A stretch of DNA of 64,000 nt, taken from IMG/VR virus record IMGVR_UViG_3300014838_000016, positions 23,699 to 87,698 of that record; one strand, written 5' to 3'. This document shows, piece after piece, positions 7,303-15,868 of this stretch (its first letter is position 1; every line of letters starts with the position of its first letter). The notes beneath the pieces were generated by a model. That model worked only from the letters and a program-made list of their open reading frames with translations, was not told the origin of the DNA and searched no databases. This stretch comes from a virus. The position numbers were made by a program, and so were the translations under genes.

Positions 7303-7335
7303 TTTTGGGTACAGTTGTACCCACTTTGGGTACAG
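7303..7335 (+). promoter_or_regulatory. Candidate operator: TTTGGGTACAG repeats with GGGTACA-GT-TGTACCC palindrome
   Basis: Two copies of TTTGGGTACAG lie 21 nt apart. The first copy forms a perfect 7-bp inverted repeat, GGGTACA GT TGTACCC, near 7307-7322. The site lies just upstream of the ATG at 7344 and after the stop at 7277. A 21-nt period equals two helical turns, as expected of paired protein-binding sites. TTTTGGGTA also resembles the upstream half of the extended -10. Confidence 0.45.
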
Positions 7336-7343
7336 AGGGATTC

Positions 7344-7529
7344 ATGGGAACTAAAAAGCAAGCACGAGCCAAACTCAAAGCGATGAACATGAGGATCAAG
7401 ACGGCACTACATGTCTGGATTAAGAAGGGCGAAGACCTCGAAATCTTGATAGACAAGCGGGATCGTTTTCTCAAGAAATACAAGAAATTCATCGGGTCAG
7501 TCCCGAAACGTGGTATTAAAAAGGTATGA
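7344..7529 (+). CDS. Small basic hypothetical protein, 61 aa
   Basis: Very Lys-rich, helical; possibly nucleic-acid binding. ATG 7344 is preceded by AGAGGG, just downstream of the palindromic repeat region. It ends in an ATGA overlap with the next gene. Confidence 0.6.
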   Translation: MGTKKQARAKLKAMNMRIKTALHVWIKKGEDLEILIDKRDRFLKKYKKFIGSVPKRGIKKV

Positions 7530-7906
7530 GGAAAGTTCCGTGCTTTAACCCCGACTGCTGGTCCCGCCGCATACACCATGAACGGCCCGACGAGCCCCGG
7601 GGTCAACGGTTCGTCGAAGTCCCCGATGATTGGGACGGCTCGCACGCATTTTGCTCCATGACGTGTGCAGTTGAATCGGGATTCATGTCACTGGTGCCTG
7701 CCGCTTACGGTCCCTGCAAGAAGTGTTTTGTGGCGGTCAAGGGTGAGGATGTCATTTACCATCATGGGACTTGGAAGTGCGTAAGGCCCGAGGTCACCGA
7801 GGAAGAGTTCCAGCGGCTTTGGATCGAGCGCGAAGAGCGGATGCAGAGATTTCGCGAGAAGTATCCGACTCCGACAGCGGAAGAGAGTCATGGACACGGG
7901 GTTTAA
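7526..7906 (+). CDS. Cys-rich zinc-binding-like protein, 126 aa
   Basis: Contains CFNPDC (residues 6-11), CSMTC (43-47) and CKKC (63-66), so one or two zinc sites are likely. The C-terminal third is a charged helix. Starts in an ATGA overlap. Function unknown. Confidence 0.6.
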   Translation: MRKVPCFNPDCWSRRIHHERPDEPRGQRFVEVPDDWDGSHAFCSMTCAVESGFMSLVPAAYGPCKKCFVAVKGEDVIYHHGTWKCVRPEVTEEEFQRLWIEREERMQRFREKYPTPTAEESHGHGV

Positions 7907-7929
7907 CTATGAGAGAATGGGGGGCTAGC

Positions 7930-8112
7930 ATGAGTGTTATTTGCGGATCGCCGCACCCAAAGACGGGTGCTCTTTGCATAAAAGAAGAAGGTCACATCAA
8001 TGACCAAGACGCTCGGGTACAGCAGCATTTAGCGGCAGGCAACCTGAAGTGGCCTACGCTGCACGAACTCGACCCGAATGAAGGCTTTAACGACTACGTA
8101 ACCCGTCTGTAA
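7930..8112 (+). CDS. Small hypothetical protein with Cys/His motif, 60 aa
   Basis: Starts SVICGSPHPKTGALCIKEEG with a following H, a CxxPH...C...H pattern found in small metal-binding phage proteins. GGGGGG precedes the ATG at 7930; ATG 7909 is in frame but has weaker spacing. Family not assigned. Confidence 0.55.
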   Translation: MSVICGSPHPKTGALCIKEEGHINDQDARVQQHLAAGNLKWPTLHELDPNEGFNDYVTRL

Positions 8113-8163
8113 CCCTTTCTCGTCTTCCCGTCCCTCTAGTAGGTGTGGGTCGGGAGGACGATC

Positions 8164-8388
8164 TTGTCTCAGAGGCTTGTACTGGAAATCCACCAAAAGT
8201 GCGAAGTCATCATTGAAGCCGTTGGGCGAGATCATGTCCGAATCCGTATCACAGAAACCAACCCTGAATTACTCTCTCCGACCGATTTTGAAATAGAGGG
8301 TGACCCGTGCCACATTTGGGAGGTCTTCACTTCTGCCGCGCTTGTCCTTGCCAATCTCGAAGAAATTTCACGGAGTAACCCCAGCTAA
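8164..8388 (+). CDS. Hypothetical protein, 74 aa, TTG start
   Basis: I chose TTG 8164 because GGGAGG lies 5 nt upstream; the longer GTG at 8143 includes this site. Mixed alpha/beta composition with no recognised motif. Confidence 0.55.
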   Translation: MSQRLVLEIHQKCEVIIEAVGRDHVRIRITETNPELLSPTDFEIEGDPCHIWEVFTSAALVLANLEEISRSNPS

Positions 8389-8392
8389 GTTT

Positions 8393-8653
8393 ATGCTCAG
8401 GACCTTCTGCTGCTTTTACTGCGGTCGCGAGTTAAGTAGGAAGAAGAAGACCCGTGACCATAAACAGCCCAAGAGCCGCAACGGTTCGGGTGGTAACGGT
8501 AACATCGTTGACGCCTGCCGTCCTTGCAATCAATTGAAGGGTTGTCTTTCTCTTGAAGAATTCCGTTTGGTGATCGCGTATCAACGCGGACTCGTCAAAC
8601 CTTCGACGATGCTCTTTCCCGGCGAAGAAAAACGTAAAGCCGCGAACGCTTAA
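8393..8653 (+). CDS. HNH endonuclease, 86 aa
   Basis: Short HNH protein: CFYCGRELSRKKKTRDH, then N and CRPCNQLKG. The CxxC...DH...N...CxxCN pattern is the zinc-stabilised HNH fold. Residues after 55 form a helix. It is the last plus-strand gene before the convergent virion block. Small free-standing HNH genes in phages are usually homing endonucleases; a packaging-associated HNH is less likely because no terminase is nearby. Confidence 0.75.
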   Translation: MLRTFCCFYCGRELSRKKKTRDHKQPKSRNGSGGNGNIVDACRPCNQLKGCLSLEEFRLVIAYQRGLVKPSTMLFPGEEKRKAANA

Positions 8654-8658
8654 GTGTT

Positions 8659-9354
8659 TTACCCCTGCATGAATGGCGGCATTTGCCACCAGCCAGAACC
8701 AGCGTTGCCTGCTGTTGGGGCGTAAAACGCCATTCCCATGCAGTGCCAAGAGGACTGGTTTTGGGTAAAGTCGGCACTGACTGCACCGTTGACGTTCAAC
8801 TGATATTCGCTCATGTCGCCGTTTTGGATGCCGCCCGGAGCGCCCGTCCAACCTCCCAATGTGCCGCCTGCGGTTGGAGCGGTGATGGTTCCGCCTGAAC
8901 CTGCCGCCATATAGACAAGGGAATTGGCGAAGTTGGGCGTGATGGTTGGCCCGTTAACGGTTGTGCTGCCCGGGCTGGCAAGCTGCTGTGCGGCGTCTTG
9001 GTCAAATTGCCACGCACCATCGGCGTGAAACTCATCAACGTACATGACCAAGTTCGAACCCGTCGTCCAAGACGCCGTTACGGTCGAACCCGACGTTGAG
9101 GCTGCATTGAGGTTGTAGAGCAAATAGGTACTCGCCGTGAAGCCCGTGAGAACCGTGGGGGAATGGGGTGTGAGGACGTAACTGAAGCTGCTACCGTCTG
9201 TTACGGTCAATGCAGTCACAGCTAACGCCATCTGAATCGCGACGAGGACAAGGTTGCCAGCGGTGATGGCACTGCCCAGCGTGACGGACATGGTTGTGAC
9301 CGTCGCAGGAGCTACGTTGAAGTTGCCCCCGCCCTGTACGTGATTCATCGCCAT
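8659..9354 (-). CDS. Virion-associated beta-rich protein, 231 aa
   Basis: Gly/Ser/Thr/Ala-rich protein with alternating strands. It starts NHVQGGGNFNVAPATVTTMS and has a lectin- or jelly-roll-like composition. Its ATG overlaps the stop of the 1295-aa gene (TAATGG), and it is the last gene of the minus-strand virion block. A fibre-tip or decoration role is inferred from location and composition only. Confidence 0.6.
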   Translation of the reverse strand: MAMNHVQGGGNFNVAPATVTTMSVTLGSAITAGNLVLVAIQMALAVTALTVTDGSSFSYVLTPHSPTVLTGFTASTYLLYNLNAASTSGSTVTASWTTGSNLVMYVDEFHADGAWQFDQDAAQQLASPGSTTVNGPTITPNFANSLVYMAAGSGGTITAPTAGGTLGGWTGAPGGIQNGDMSEYQLNVNGAVSADFTQNQSSWHCMGMAFYAPTAGNAGSGWWQMPPFMQG

Positions 9355-12300
9355 TAGCTGTTATCCTCTTCCCACTCGTAACTTACGGTAACAGTCTGGG
9401 TTGCGATGACGGCTCCAAGGTTGATGCAAAGCTGCTGAGCTACACCACGCAGGACGATGCAAGCAGCCCCACCGCGAGTACCGAAGTCCCAAAGCCATGT
9501 GTTGGCACCCGTCGTCGCGTTGGAATCGTCGAAGAACTGGATACCGCGAATTGTGCCAACGGCGGTGCCCAAGGTCGGAGCAGCCGTGTAACGGAGCGGG
9601 GCGGCTGAGGCGGCGGCATAGGCGCTGTCGTGAGGTACTGCGGTCATCGCTGCGGAAGTTCCACCCGTGTCCGCCGCTGAACGCTTGACCAACGTAACCG
9701 CTTCCACGCCAGCCGTGCCACTGGTGCTCATGGAGACTTCCACGCGGGTGATACGGATGGTCTTCGAGGCTGAACCCGGAAGCACGGCGATGTCGCCAGC
9801 GACAGGGGTGAAAGTGGCGAAGCAAGAATAGGTTTGCTTACGACCTTCGATGTTGACATAGAGTGCGCCCGTGGTGTCAGACTGTAACGCCCCGGCCTGC
9901 CCTGCTGTAAGAACAAGTGGCGTGGTGTTGTACTCTGCGGATGTGAGGAGAGCATTCGTTGGAGCAGTTGCACCACCAGCGGCGGAATCCACCGAAGCTC
10001 CAGTGCCGCCTGAGATGCCGACCTTCTGGACGCCAGCGGATGCGGCGACCGCAGCTACCGTGCCGATGAACAGGGAAGAGTTGACGCTTCCAGCGATCAC
10101 TGCTCCCGGAGTTGTACCGAAGTTTGCGGGTGCGCCGAGGGCAGTGCCAGCCCATGCTTGCACGTCACTATTCAAAGCACCATGCAAATCTGTAACAGGC
10201 AGAACTTGGTCACCAGTTGTGTAGGTGATGGTGCTGTACGCGGTTTCAGCGACGGCGGGTAATACGCCTACGTTGAAAGCGTTTGGAGCGGCGTTGTTAT
10301 TTGTGAGGTTGCCTTGGAACGACCACGGAGCCCCACCTTGCTGTACGGTCCACGTACCAGACTGAGTGACGGCTACAGTTCCAGTGATGGTTGTAGAGGC
10401 GAGCGAGACTACCCATGGAGACGTGGATTGGGTGACAGCGACCGTGCCGCTGACTGTGACCGCAGGGGAGTTAGTGATGAAAGCGTTGACAGCGGGGACA
10501 GGTACCGCCGCAGGCGAGCCGCCGTAATTGACAACAGCGGTTGCGCCCAATGCCGTACCAGCCACAGCTTGTAAATCTTGGTTAAGAGCACCATGCAAAT
10601 CGGTGACAGGCAATACCATGTCGCCAGTTGCATAGGTGACGGTGCTGTATGCAGTCTCAGCAATCGCAGGGAGGACGCCAAGGAGTGTCGCCGTGGGAGC
10701 CGCATTGTTGTTGGTAAGCGCACCGTCCACGGCAACCGTACCCGTGATCGTGGTAGACGCTAGCGAAACAACCCATGGGCTCGTGCTCTGGGTGACGGCC
10801 ACTGTTCCAGTGATGGCTGTAGATGCAAGTGAAACGACCCAAGGAGATGTGCCTTGGAAACAGTAGGCATTGACACCAATGACTTCTTCACCCGTTGGAG
10901 CGGTTGCCCAAATTGTCGGACCACCAAGAGCCGTACCAGCAAGAGCTTGCAAATCAGTGTTGACAGCGCCGTGCAGGTCAGTGACAGCCAAAACTTGGTT
11001 GCCCGTGGTGTAGGTGTTGGTCGTGTATGCAGTCGCGGCGAGGTAGCCGAGGCTGCCTTGGTTGTTGGCGGCAGGCGCAGCGGTGTTGTTCGATAGGTTT
11101 CCGCCGGGGAATCCAGTGACGTTGACGTTCAACGCACCACCCGTATTCGTCAAGGCGGTCGTACCAGAGAACAAGGAAGCATTGACTGCTGGAACGTTGA
11201 CGGCAGCGGGTGCCGTGCCGAAAGCAGTTACAGCCGTTGCACCAAGCTGAACTCCAGCAACAGCTTGTAAGTCTTGGTTCAAAGCGCCGTGCAAGTCTGT
11301 AACGGGCAATACCATGTCGCCCGTGGTGTAGGTGACAGTGTTGTACGCAGTCTCGGCAATTGCGGGGAGGACACCCAACAGTGTTGCAGTTGGAGCCGCG
11401 TTGTTATTGCTCAATGCGCCGTCAACGGCCACTGTGCCCGTGATAGTTGTAGACGCGAGAGACACAACCCAAGGGGACGTACTCTGGGTGACAGCGACCG
11501 TGCCTGTGATGCCAAAAGTCGTCGGGAAGTTCGTTACGTCAACGTAAATTGGGTTGCCTAAAGCATTCGCCGCAGTGGTAGCGGAGATCGGCACAGGTGC
11601 CGTACCCGATACAGCGTTCTGACCAACGAAGAGTTCCGCGTTGACCGCAGGAACCAGAACGGACGTTGCAGGAGCGGTACCCCAATCAGTAGGTGCTGCG
11701 ATGGTTGCGGTTACAGTACCGCTCACTACCCAAGGAGAAGTCGATTGCGTTACGGCTACAGTGCCAGTGATTGTTGTTGAAGCCATCGTCACAGGCACAG
11801 TGTTAGTGATGAAAGCGTTGACCGCAGGCACATTTACGGCGGCAGGCGTGGAACCATAACCTACGACGGCTGTGGCACCTAATGCGACTCCAGCAACAGC
11901 CGCCAAATCGCTGAACAGAGCACCGTGAAGGTCGGTTGCGGGTAGAACTTGGTCGCCAGTCGTATAGGTAAGGTTTGTGTACGCGGACTCAGCGATGGCT
12001 GGTAGGACGCCGACGTTTGTGGTGTTGGGAGCGGCATTGTTGTTGGTGAGTGTTCCAACGAATGACCATGGTGCCCCACCCTGCTGTACGGTCCACGTAC
12101 CACTTTGAGCAGCTTGTACGGCGAAGGTTCCCGCGTTGGTGACAGCGATAGTTTGACCAGCCGAAATCCCGACTGTCCAAGCGCCCGACTGCGTGACGGC
12201 GACCGTCCCAGATACGGCTACGGTCCCGCTTACGACCCATGGCGAAGTTCCTTGGAAGCAGTAGGCGTTGACGCCTTGAACTTCCTCACCAGTTGGGGCA

Positions 12301-13241
12301 GTCGCCCAAATCGTAGGACCACCGAGTGCCGCACCAGCTAGTGCTTGCCAATCGACGTTCATGGCACCATGAAGATCGGTGACGGGGAGGACTTGATCGC
12401 CCGTCGTGTAGGTGACGGTTGCATACGCAGTCTCAGCGATTGCTGGCAATACGCCGAGGTTGAAGGCGTTCGGTGCTGCGTTGTTATTGGTGAGGTTTCC
12501 AGCGACCGTGCTGCTCGTTGGATTGACCACGTTGACGTAGATTGGATTGCCAGCGTTGTTTGCCGCAGTTGTAGCCGAGACAGGAACAGGCGATGCCCCA
12601 GACACGGCGTTCTGACCCACAAACATTTCGGCATTGACGGCTGGAACCAACACATTTGTGGCCGGTGCAGTACCCCAATCTGTGGGTGTGGGAATAGTTA
12701 CGGACCACGGAGCCCCACCTTGCTGTACGGTCCATGTTCCAGATTGAGTTGCGGCTACAGTCCAAGCGCCTGATTGAGTGACAGCAACAGTTCCCGTTAC
12801 CCCTACTGACCAAGCCCCACTTTGGATGGCGTTTACAGTCCAAGTTCCGCCCTGATCGGCGACAATCGTGCCGCTTACGACCCATGGCGATGTGCATTGA
12901 GTGACACATATCGAGGCGTTGCTGATGGCGACGGTGCCGCTTACAACCCATGGCGAGGTAGCTTGCGTGACGGGAAGCGAGGACTCAGTGAAGGTGACGG
13001 TCAGCGGATTGACCACGTTGACGTTTAATGCCTCAACTGGCGGGCTTCCAGCCAGTGTTGCGGTGAGGGCTGTGCACGATCCAACGAAGAGCGAGGCATT
13101 GACGGGGATTGCGGCTGTAACGCTGGAGCAGCAACCTACGTCGGGGCAGGTGCCAAACGCGCTCGGAGGGCTGAGTGGGGTGTTATCCCACTGCGTTATG
13201 TTGCCCGAAAACGATAGACCAAATGGGTTTTGAACTGGAAT
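9354..13241 (-). CDS. Giant modular repeat protein of the virion block (adhesin/fibre-like), probable ATT start
   Basis: From GTG 13016 the frame gives 1220 aa, but it stays open upstream for 75 more codons that continue the same repeat style (NASLFVG, NVNVVNP). No ATG, GTG or TTG exists in that extension. An ATT at 13241 lies 8 nt after GGGAG and in a TAATT overlap with a 25-codon ORF, giving 1295 aa. The protein holds six modules containing TDLHGA, about 85-90 residues each, separated by beta strands of the TVAVTQS-TSPWVVSG type. The last 190 residues (GALYVNIEGRKQTYS onward) resemble the end of the 412-aa protein. A host-binding surface fibre is inferred. Confidence 0.75.
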   Translation of the reverse strand: MPVQNPFGLSFSGNITQWDNTPLSPPSAFGTCPDVGCCSSVTAAIPVNASLFVGSCTALTATLAGSPPVEALNVNVVNPLTVTFTESSLPVTQATSPWVVSGTVAISNASICVTQCTSPWVVSGTIVADQGGTWTVNAIQSGAWSVGVTGTVAVTQSGAWTVAATQSGTWTVQQGGAPWSVTIPTPTDWGTAPATNVLVPAVNAEMFVGQNAVSGASPVPVSATTAANNAGNPIYVNVVNPTSSTVAGNLTNNNAAPNAFNLGVLPAIAETAYATVTYTTGDQVLPVTDLHGAMNVDWQALAGAALGGPTIWATAPTGEEVQGVNAYCFQGTSPWVVSGTVAVSGTVAVTQSGAWTVGISAGQTIAVTNAGTFAVQAAQSGTWTVQQGGAPWSFVGTLTNNNAAPNTTNVGVLPAIAESAYTNLTYTTGDQVLPATDLHGALFSDLAAVAGVALGATAVVGYGSTPAAVNVPAVNAFITNTVPVTMASTTITGTVAVTQSTSPWVVSGTVTATIAAPTDWGTAPATSVLVPAVNAELFVGQNAVSGTAPVPISATTAANALGNPIYVDVTNFPTTFGITGTVAVTQSTSPWVVSLASTTITGTVAVDGALSNNNAAPTATLLGVLPAIAETAYNTVTYTTGDMVLPVTDLHGALNQDLQAVAGVQLGATAVTAFGTAPAAVNVPAVNASLFSGTTALTNTGGALNVNVTGFPGGNLSNNTAAPAANNQGSLGYLAATAYTTNTYTTGNQVLAVTDLHGAVNTDLQALAGTALGGPTIWATAPTGEEVIGVNAYCFQGTSPWVVSLASTAITGTVAVTQSTSPWVVSLASTTITGTVAVDGALTNNNAAPTATLLGVLPAIAETAYSTVTYATGDMVLPVTDLHGALNQDLQAVAGTALGATAVVNYGGSPAAVPVPAVNAFITNSPAVTVSGTVAVTQSTSPWVVSLASTTITGTVAVTQSGTWTVQQGGAPWSFQGNLTNNNAAPNAFNVGVLPAVAETAYSTITYTTGDQVLPVTDLHGALNSDVQAWAGTALGAPANFGTTPGAVIAGSVNSSLFIGTVAAVAASAGVQKVGISGGTGASVDSAAGGATAPTNALLTSAEYNTTPLVLTAGQAGALQSDTTGALYVNIEGRKQTYSCFATFTPVAGDIAVLPGSASKTIRITRVEVSMSTSGTAGVEAVTLVKRSAADTGGTSAAMTAVPHDSAYAAASAAPLRYTAAPTLGTAVGTIRGIQFFDDSNATTGANTWLWDFGTRGGAACIVLRGVAQQLCINLGAVIATQTVTVSYEWEEDNS
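9930..13000 (-). repeat. Coding repeats: six TDLHGA modules and many QSTSPWVVS / QSGTWTVQ units
   Basis: Six copies of GD/GN-xVLxxTDLHGAxxxD are spread through the 1295-aa protein. Short 11-13 residue units (TVAVTQS plus TSPWVVS or GAWTV) occur in between. At DNA level the copies differ at many third positions, so the repeats are old or diverging under selection rather than recent slippage. Confidence 0.75.
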
Positions 13242-13318
13242 TAGAGTCTCTCCCTTTGAGCCGCTCGTCTTGCTTCAGACCACGGCTTTCCTTTTGCCCT
13301 GAGTAAGTAAATTATCAT
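13241..13318 (-). CDS. Possible 25-aa leader ORF ahead of the 1295-aa gene
   Basis: ATG at 13318 opens 25 codons (MIIYLLRAKGKPW...) that stop in TAATT, where ATT is the proposed start of the 1295-aa gene. Many gene pairs here use TAATG overlaps, so this arrangement would couple translation. There is no strong ribosome site for this ORF. It may be non-functional. Confidence 0.3.
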   Translation of the reverse strand: MIIYLLRAKGKPWSEARRAAQRERL

Positions 13319-13381
13319 GTTCAGTTTGTTCCCATGGTGTGGGACATCAAAACGCTCTCTTATTAGGGATTACATAGTCTT

Positions 13382-14164
13382 TTACTGGAATTCCTGAATG
13401 CTCAACAGCGCACAAAAAGTGGGCGGACTACCGCAACAATTATCGGTGTACGAAAGCCCACTATCGGCTATGGCGTTCACCGCAGCGGTCGTGAAATCAC
13501 TACTATCCATCCAAAACGTGCCTCCGGGTGCCAGCGTGATCCCAGCAAAGAGGATGGCTGGATTGCTACCAAAAGCAATGCTCATCGTGACGTAAGACAT
13601 ATTCGTCAAATTCAGCCCCTTTCTTGAGGGGTTCGACGCCAATATAACCGTCGATGATGTGTTCACGCATATAGATTCAGGTGCATTGGCGACAGTGGCG
13701 GTCTGCGGGCAACAGGGGGGTGCGGTGGTGACGAACGAATCCGCCGAGTAACCGAAGACCACCGAACCGCAGACGGGCGGGCTTCCACAGGCTGTTCCCG
13801 TGATCGGACTGAGGAGGATGACCTGAAAATACGGTATGGCGGTGAGGTTGAATTCAGCCGCTAGAAAGGTATTAGCTTGGAGATCGTAAACTGGGCCGAC
13901 CGCCCCGCCGATTCCCGGCACATAACCCGTGAGGGGGAACCAGTTCACGCCATCGGTGCTGCCTTGGAACTGAACCGCTCCACCAGTGATGCAGCCTTGA
14001 TCTAGGGTGACGATTAGGGTGTTGTACGAGTAGTCGTTGTTTACTATTGTGGCCGTCGTACTGACTGGCGTGGCGCATTCCCATGGCGGAAATGTCGCAC
14101 CACATTGAGTGTTTTCGCCGACACTCAGAACTGCGGAAATACTGTATTGTGACTCGACGTGCAT
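13382..14164 (-). CDS. Virion-associated protein, 260 aa
   Basis: The C-terminal part has NPSRKGLNLTN, then AFGSNPAILFAGITLAPGGT and DSSDFTTAAVNAIA. This is a common pattern in phage head-decoration or fibre proteins (residue run around an N-R-K-G motif and a late LxPGG turn). Paired cysteines are frequent (CC at three places). AGGGG precedes the ATG. Function inferred from similarity of pattern and location. Confidence 0.6.
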   Translation of the reverse strand: MHVESQYSISAVLSVGENTQCGATFPPWECATPVSTTATIVNNDYSYNTLIVTLDQGCITGGAVQFQGSTDGVNWFPLTGYVPGIGGAVGPVYDLQANTFLAAEFNLTAIPYFQVILLSPITGTACGSPPVCGSVVFGYSADSFVTTAPPCCPQTATVANAPESICVNTSSTVILASNPSRKGLNLTNMSYVTMSIAFGSNPAILFAGITLAPGGTFWMDSSDFTTAAVNAIADSGLSYTDNCCGSPPTFCALLSIQEFQ

Positions 14165-14244
14165 TCTAATCCCCTATAAATGGGCGGCAAAGCTTAAAAA
14201 CGTGCGAACCGTCAAAATCCTAATTTTATTGAGAAAATGAGAGC

Positions 14245-14394
14245 TTACCTCATGCAGTTGCACAATTTTTCCTTGCGCTTGGTGGTCGCTTTACGGGCAT
14301 CCGCACACGTGTTACAGTGATAGGTCACACTGCCATCTTGGTTGTAGACACGCCATTGAGCTTGTTGACCGCACGAACATATTACTTTTGCCAT
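14245..14394 (-). CDS. Zinc-ribbon peptide, 49 aa
   Basis: Starts MAKVICSCGQQAQWRVYN and carries CSC, CNTC and CNC cysteine pairs, a tiny zinc ribbon. The ATG at 14394 overlaps the glycosyltransferase end by 13 nt; a longer start at 14415 is also possible. Neither start has a strong ribosome site, so translation is probably coupled. Confidence 0.55.
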   Translation of the reverse strand: MAKVICSCGQQAQWRVYNQDGSVTYHCNTCADARKATTKRKEKLCNCMR

Positions 14395-15035
14395 AGCTTT
14401 TGAATTGTCTCCCATGATTCGGGTTTGTAGTCCTTGCTCAGGTGCTTCCTGCAAGCATTGGCCGTATGGATCGCCGCTACGACCAAGGCAGGATCGTTCA
14501 GATCGTACCTCGCTGCAACAGGCGTCTTCTTTTGAAAATTGTAGTCGGCTCCCGAGTTGATGTTGTCGAACTTGTTTTTCTCCCAAGCGGATTTGCGTAT
14601 CGCGATAGATGCCATCCATCCGATCCCTTTTGGACTCGTGTATCGGTACGCCAACGCGCTGCCGTGCTGGTAGTAGTAGAGGGTGCTCGTCCCCGAGACG
14701 TGCAGTGCGGGGTTCTCAATGAGCGGTGTGATCTGGCGGGTGATTCGATTCGCTGGGTACCAGTCATCGTCATCCCAAATAATTCCGAATTCCCCGCTCG
14801 ATAGCTCAAAGCACCTATTTATTTTCGCCCCATGATGTTTTTTCGGGCTTTCATGGAAATATTTGACCCTCGGGTCGGCGGGCAGGAGGTCTTGAATTGG
14901 TTCCGCACCGTCATCCAATATGATTAGTTCGAGGTTGGGGTAGTCCTGAGAAAGAAAACACTCTATGGCCCGAGGAAAGAATGCCCTACGGTTGAAGGTT
15001 GGCGTCAGTGCGCTTACGAGGGGAAAATCAGACAT
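14382..15035 (-). CDS. Glycosyltransferase family 2 (GT-A fold)
   Basis: This 217-aa protein has SALTPTFNR (8-16), LIILDDG (38-43) and IIWDDDDWY (86-93), the nucleotide- and metal-binding elements of GT2 enzymes. It would transfer a sugar from a nucleotide-sugar donor. The N-terminal catalytic half is complete and the C-terminal part is short. It sits inside the virion-protein block, so the acceptor could be a fibre protein or a host surface glycan. Its ATG overlaps the end of the HNH gene. Confidence 0.85.
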   Translation of the reverse strand: MSDFPLVSALTPTFNRRAFFPRAIECFLSQDYPNLELIILDDGAEPIQDLLPADPRVKYFHESPKKHHGAKINRCFELSSGEFGIIWDDDDWYPANRITRQITPLIENPALHVSGTSTLYYYQHGSALAYRYTSPKGIGWMASIAIRKSAWEKNKFDNINSGADYNFQKKTPVAARYDLNDPALVVAAIHTANACRKHLSKDYKPESWETIQKLWQK

Positions 15036-15867
15036 GGCATAACCTACAATTTGGGTTGATTATCCCACGCCTGACATGCCAACGAATATGACTAGCGGCT
15101 CGTCCGCCTAAGACCGTAATACGAGCTAAGTGTCCATTTTCAATGTTCTTTCGTCCTTGAGCACGTCCTAAAGATTGTATATGCCCATTTTCGACATTCT
15201 TACAGCCTTGAATACGCCCAAGCTCTTGTATGTGCCCGCTTTCAACATTCTTGCGTCCCTGAATAGGGCCACTAATTCGTCCGCCAATACTGCCGCCGAC
15301 ATGACCGAACTTGGACCGTTGTTCTGGTGTAAGCGAAAGGGCGGCTAGTCGGCGTATCCTATCCAAGTGTCCACTTTCCACATTCTTGCGATGTAGAGCT
15401 TGCATGTGCCCGCTTTCAACATTCTTGCGTCCTTGGATGCGCCCGTTTTCAGCGTTCTTGCGCCCTAAGGCTTGTATTTGCCCGCTCTCAGCGTTTTTGC
15501 GCCCTAACGCTCTAGTTTTCTCAACTAATTTCACCCTGCCCCTTTCATAGATTTCGGCGTAGCGAGGCAACTCATCCACGGCTACCTGATAAACACTTTT
15601 CCTGTTCGCCATGAGATAGAACACCTTCTCAAATTCTGAAGCACACATCGCCAACCAGTAGTGAGCCCTGAAATGGTCCGCAGGCGATACCCGCATGATG
15701 TTGCTTGTATCCCTAGTTAATTCAGGGAATTCTTTCCTCGGGAGGATGTGGTGCTTGTGCCCTACGCTTGCTTTCGACAAAGACTCGATGAATGTAAAGT
15801 ATAATGTGAAGTCCACGTCGGGGAAACGGACGGACAAAATTTCACGAAGATGTATGGGAACGGTCAC
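15028..15867 (-). CDS. HNH-type homing endonuclease with seven KNxE(S/N)G repeats
   Basis: In this 279-aa protein, KHHILPRKEFPEL and NIMRVSPADHFRAHYWLA (residues about 36-80) match phage HNH proteins that begin with an HHILP box. The C-terminal half has seven copies of a G-R-K-N-x-E-(S/N)-G-H unit separated by 6-20 residues, which resembles NUMOD-type DNA-binding repeats. GTG 15867 starts right after the DUF1360-like gene. It is a mobile element gene within the virion block. Confidence 0.75.
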   Translation of the reverse strand: MTVPIHLREILSVRFPDVDFTLYFTFIESLSKASVGHKHHILPRKEFPELTRDTSNIMRVSPADHFRAHYWLAMCASEFEKVFYLMANRKSVYQVAVDELPRYAEIYERGRVKLVEKTRALGRKNAESGQIQALGRKNAENGRIQGRKNVESGHMQALHRKNVESGHLDRIRRLAALSLTPEQRSKFGHVGGSIGGRISGPIQGRKNVESGHIQELGRIQGCKNVENGHIQSLGRAQGRKNIENGHLARITVLGGRAASHIRWHVRRGIINPNCRLCHV

Positions 15868-15868
15868 G

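Noticed and set aside
9354-13016. Many long open frames on the plus strand within the repeat protein gene (for example near 10314, 12345)
   Set aside because: They arise from the biased composition of the repeats, lack ribosome sites and code for Arg/Gly/Ser-rich nonsense sequences.
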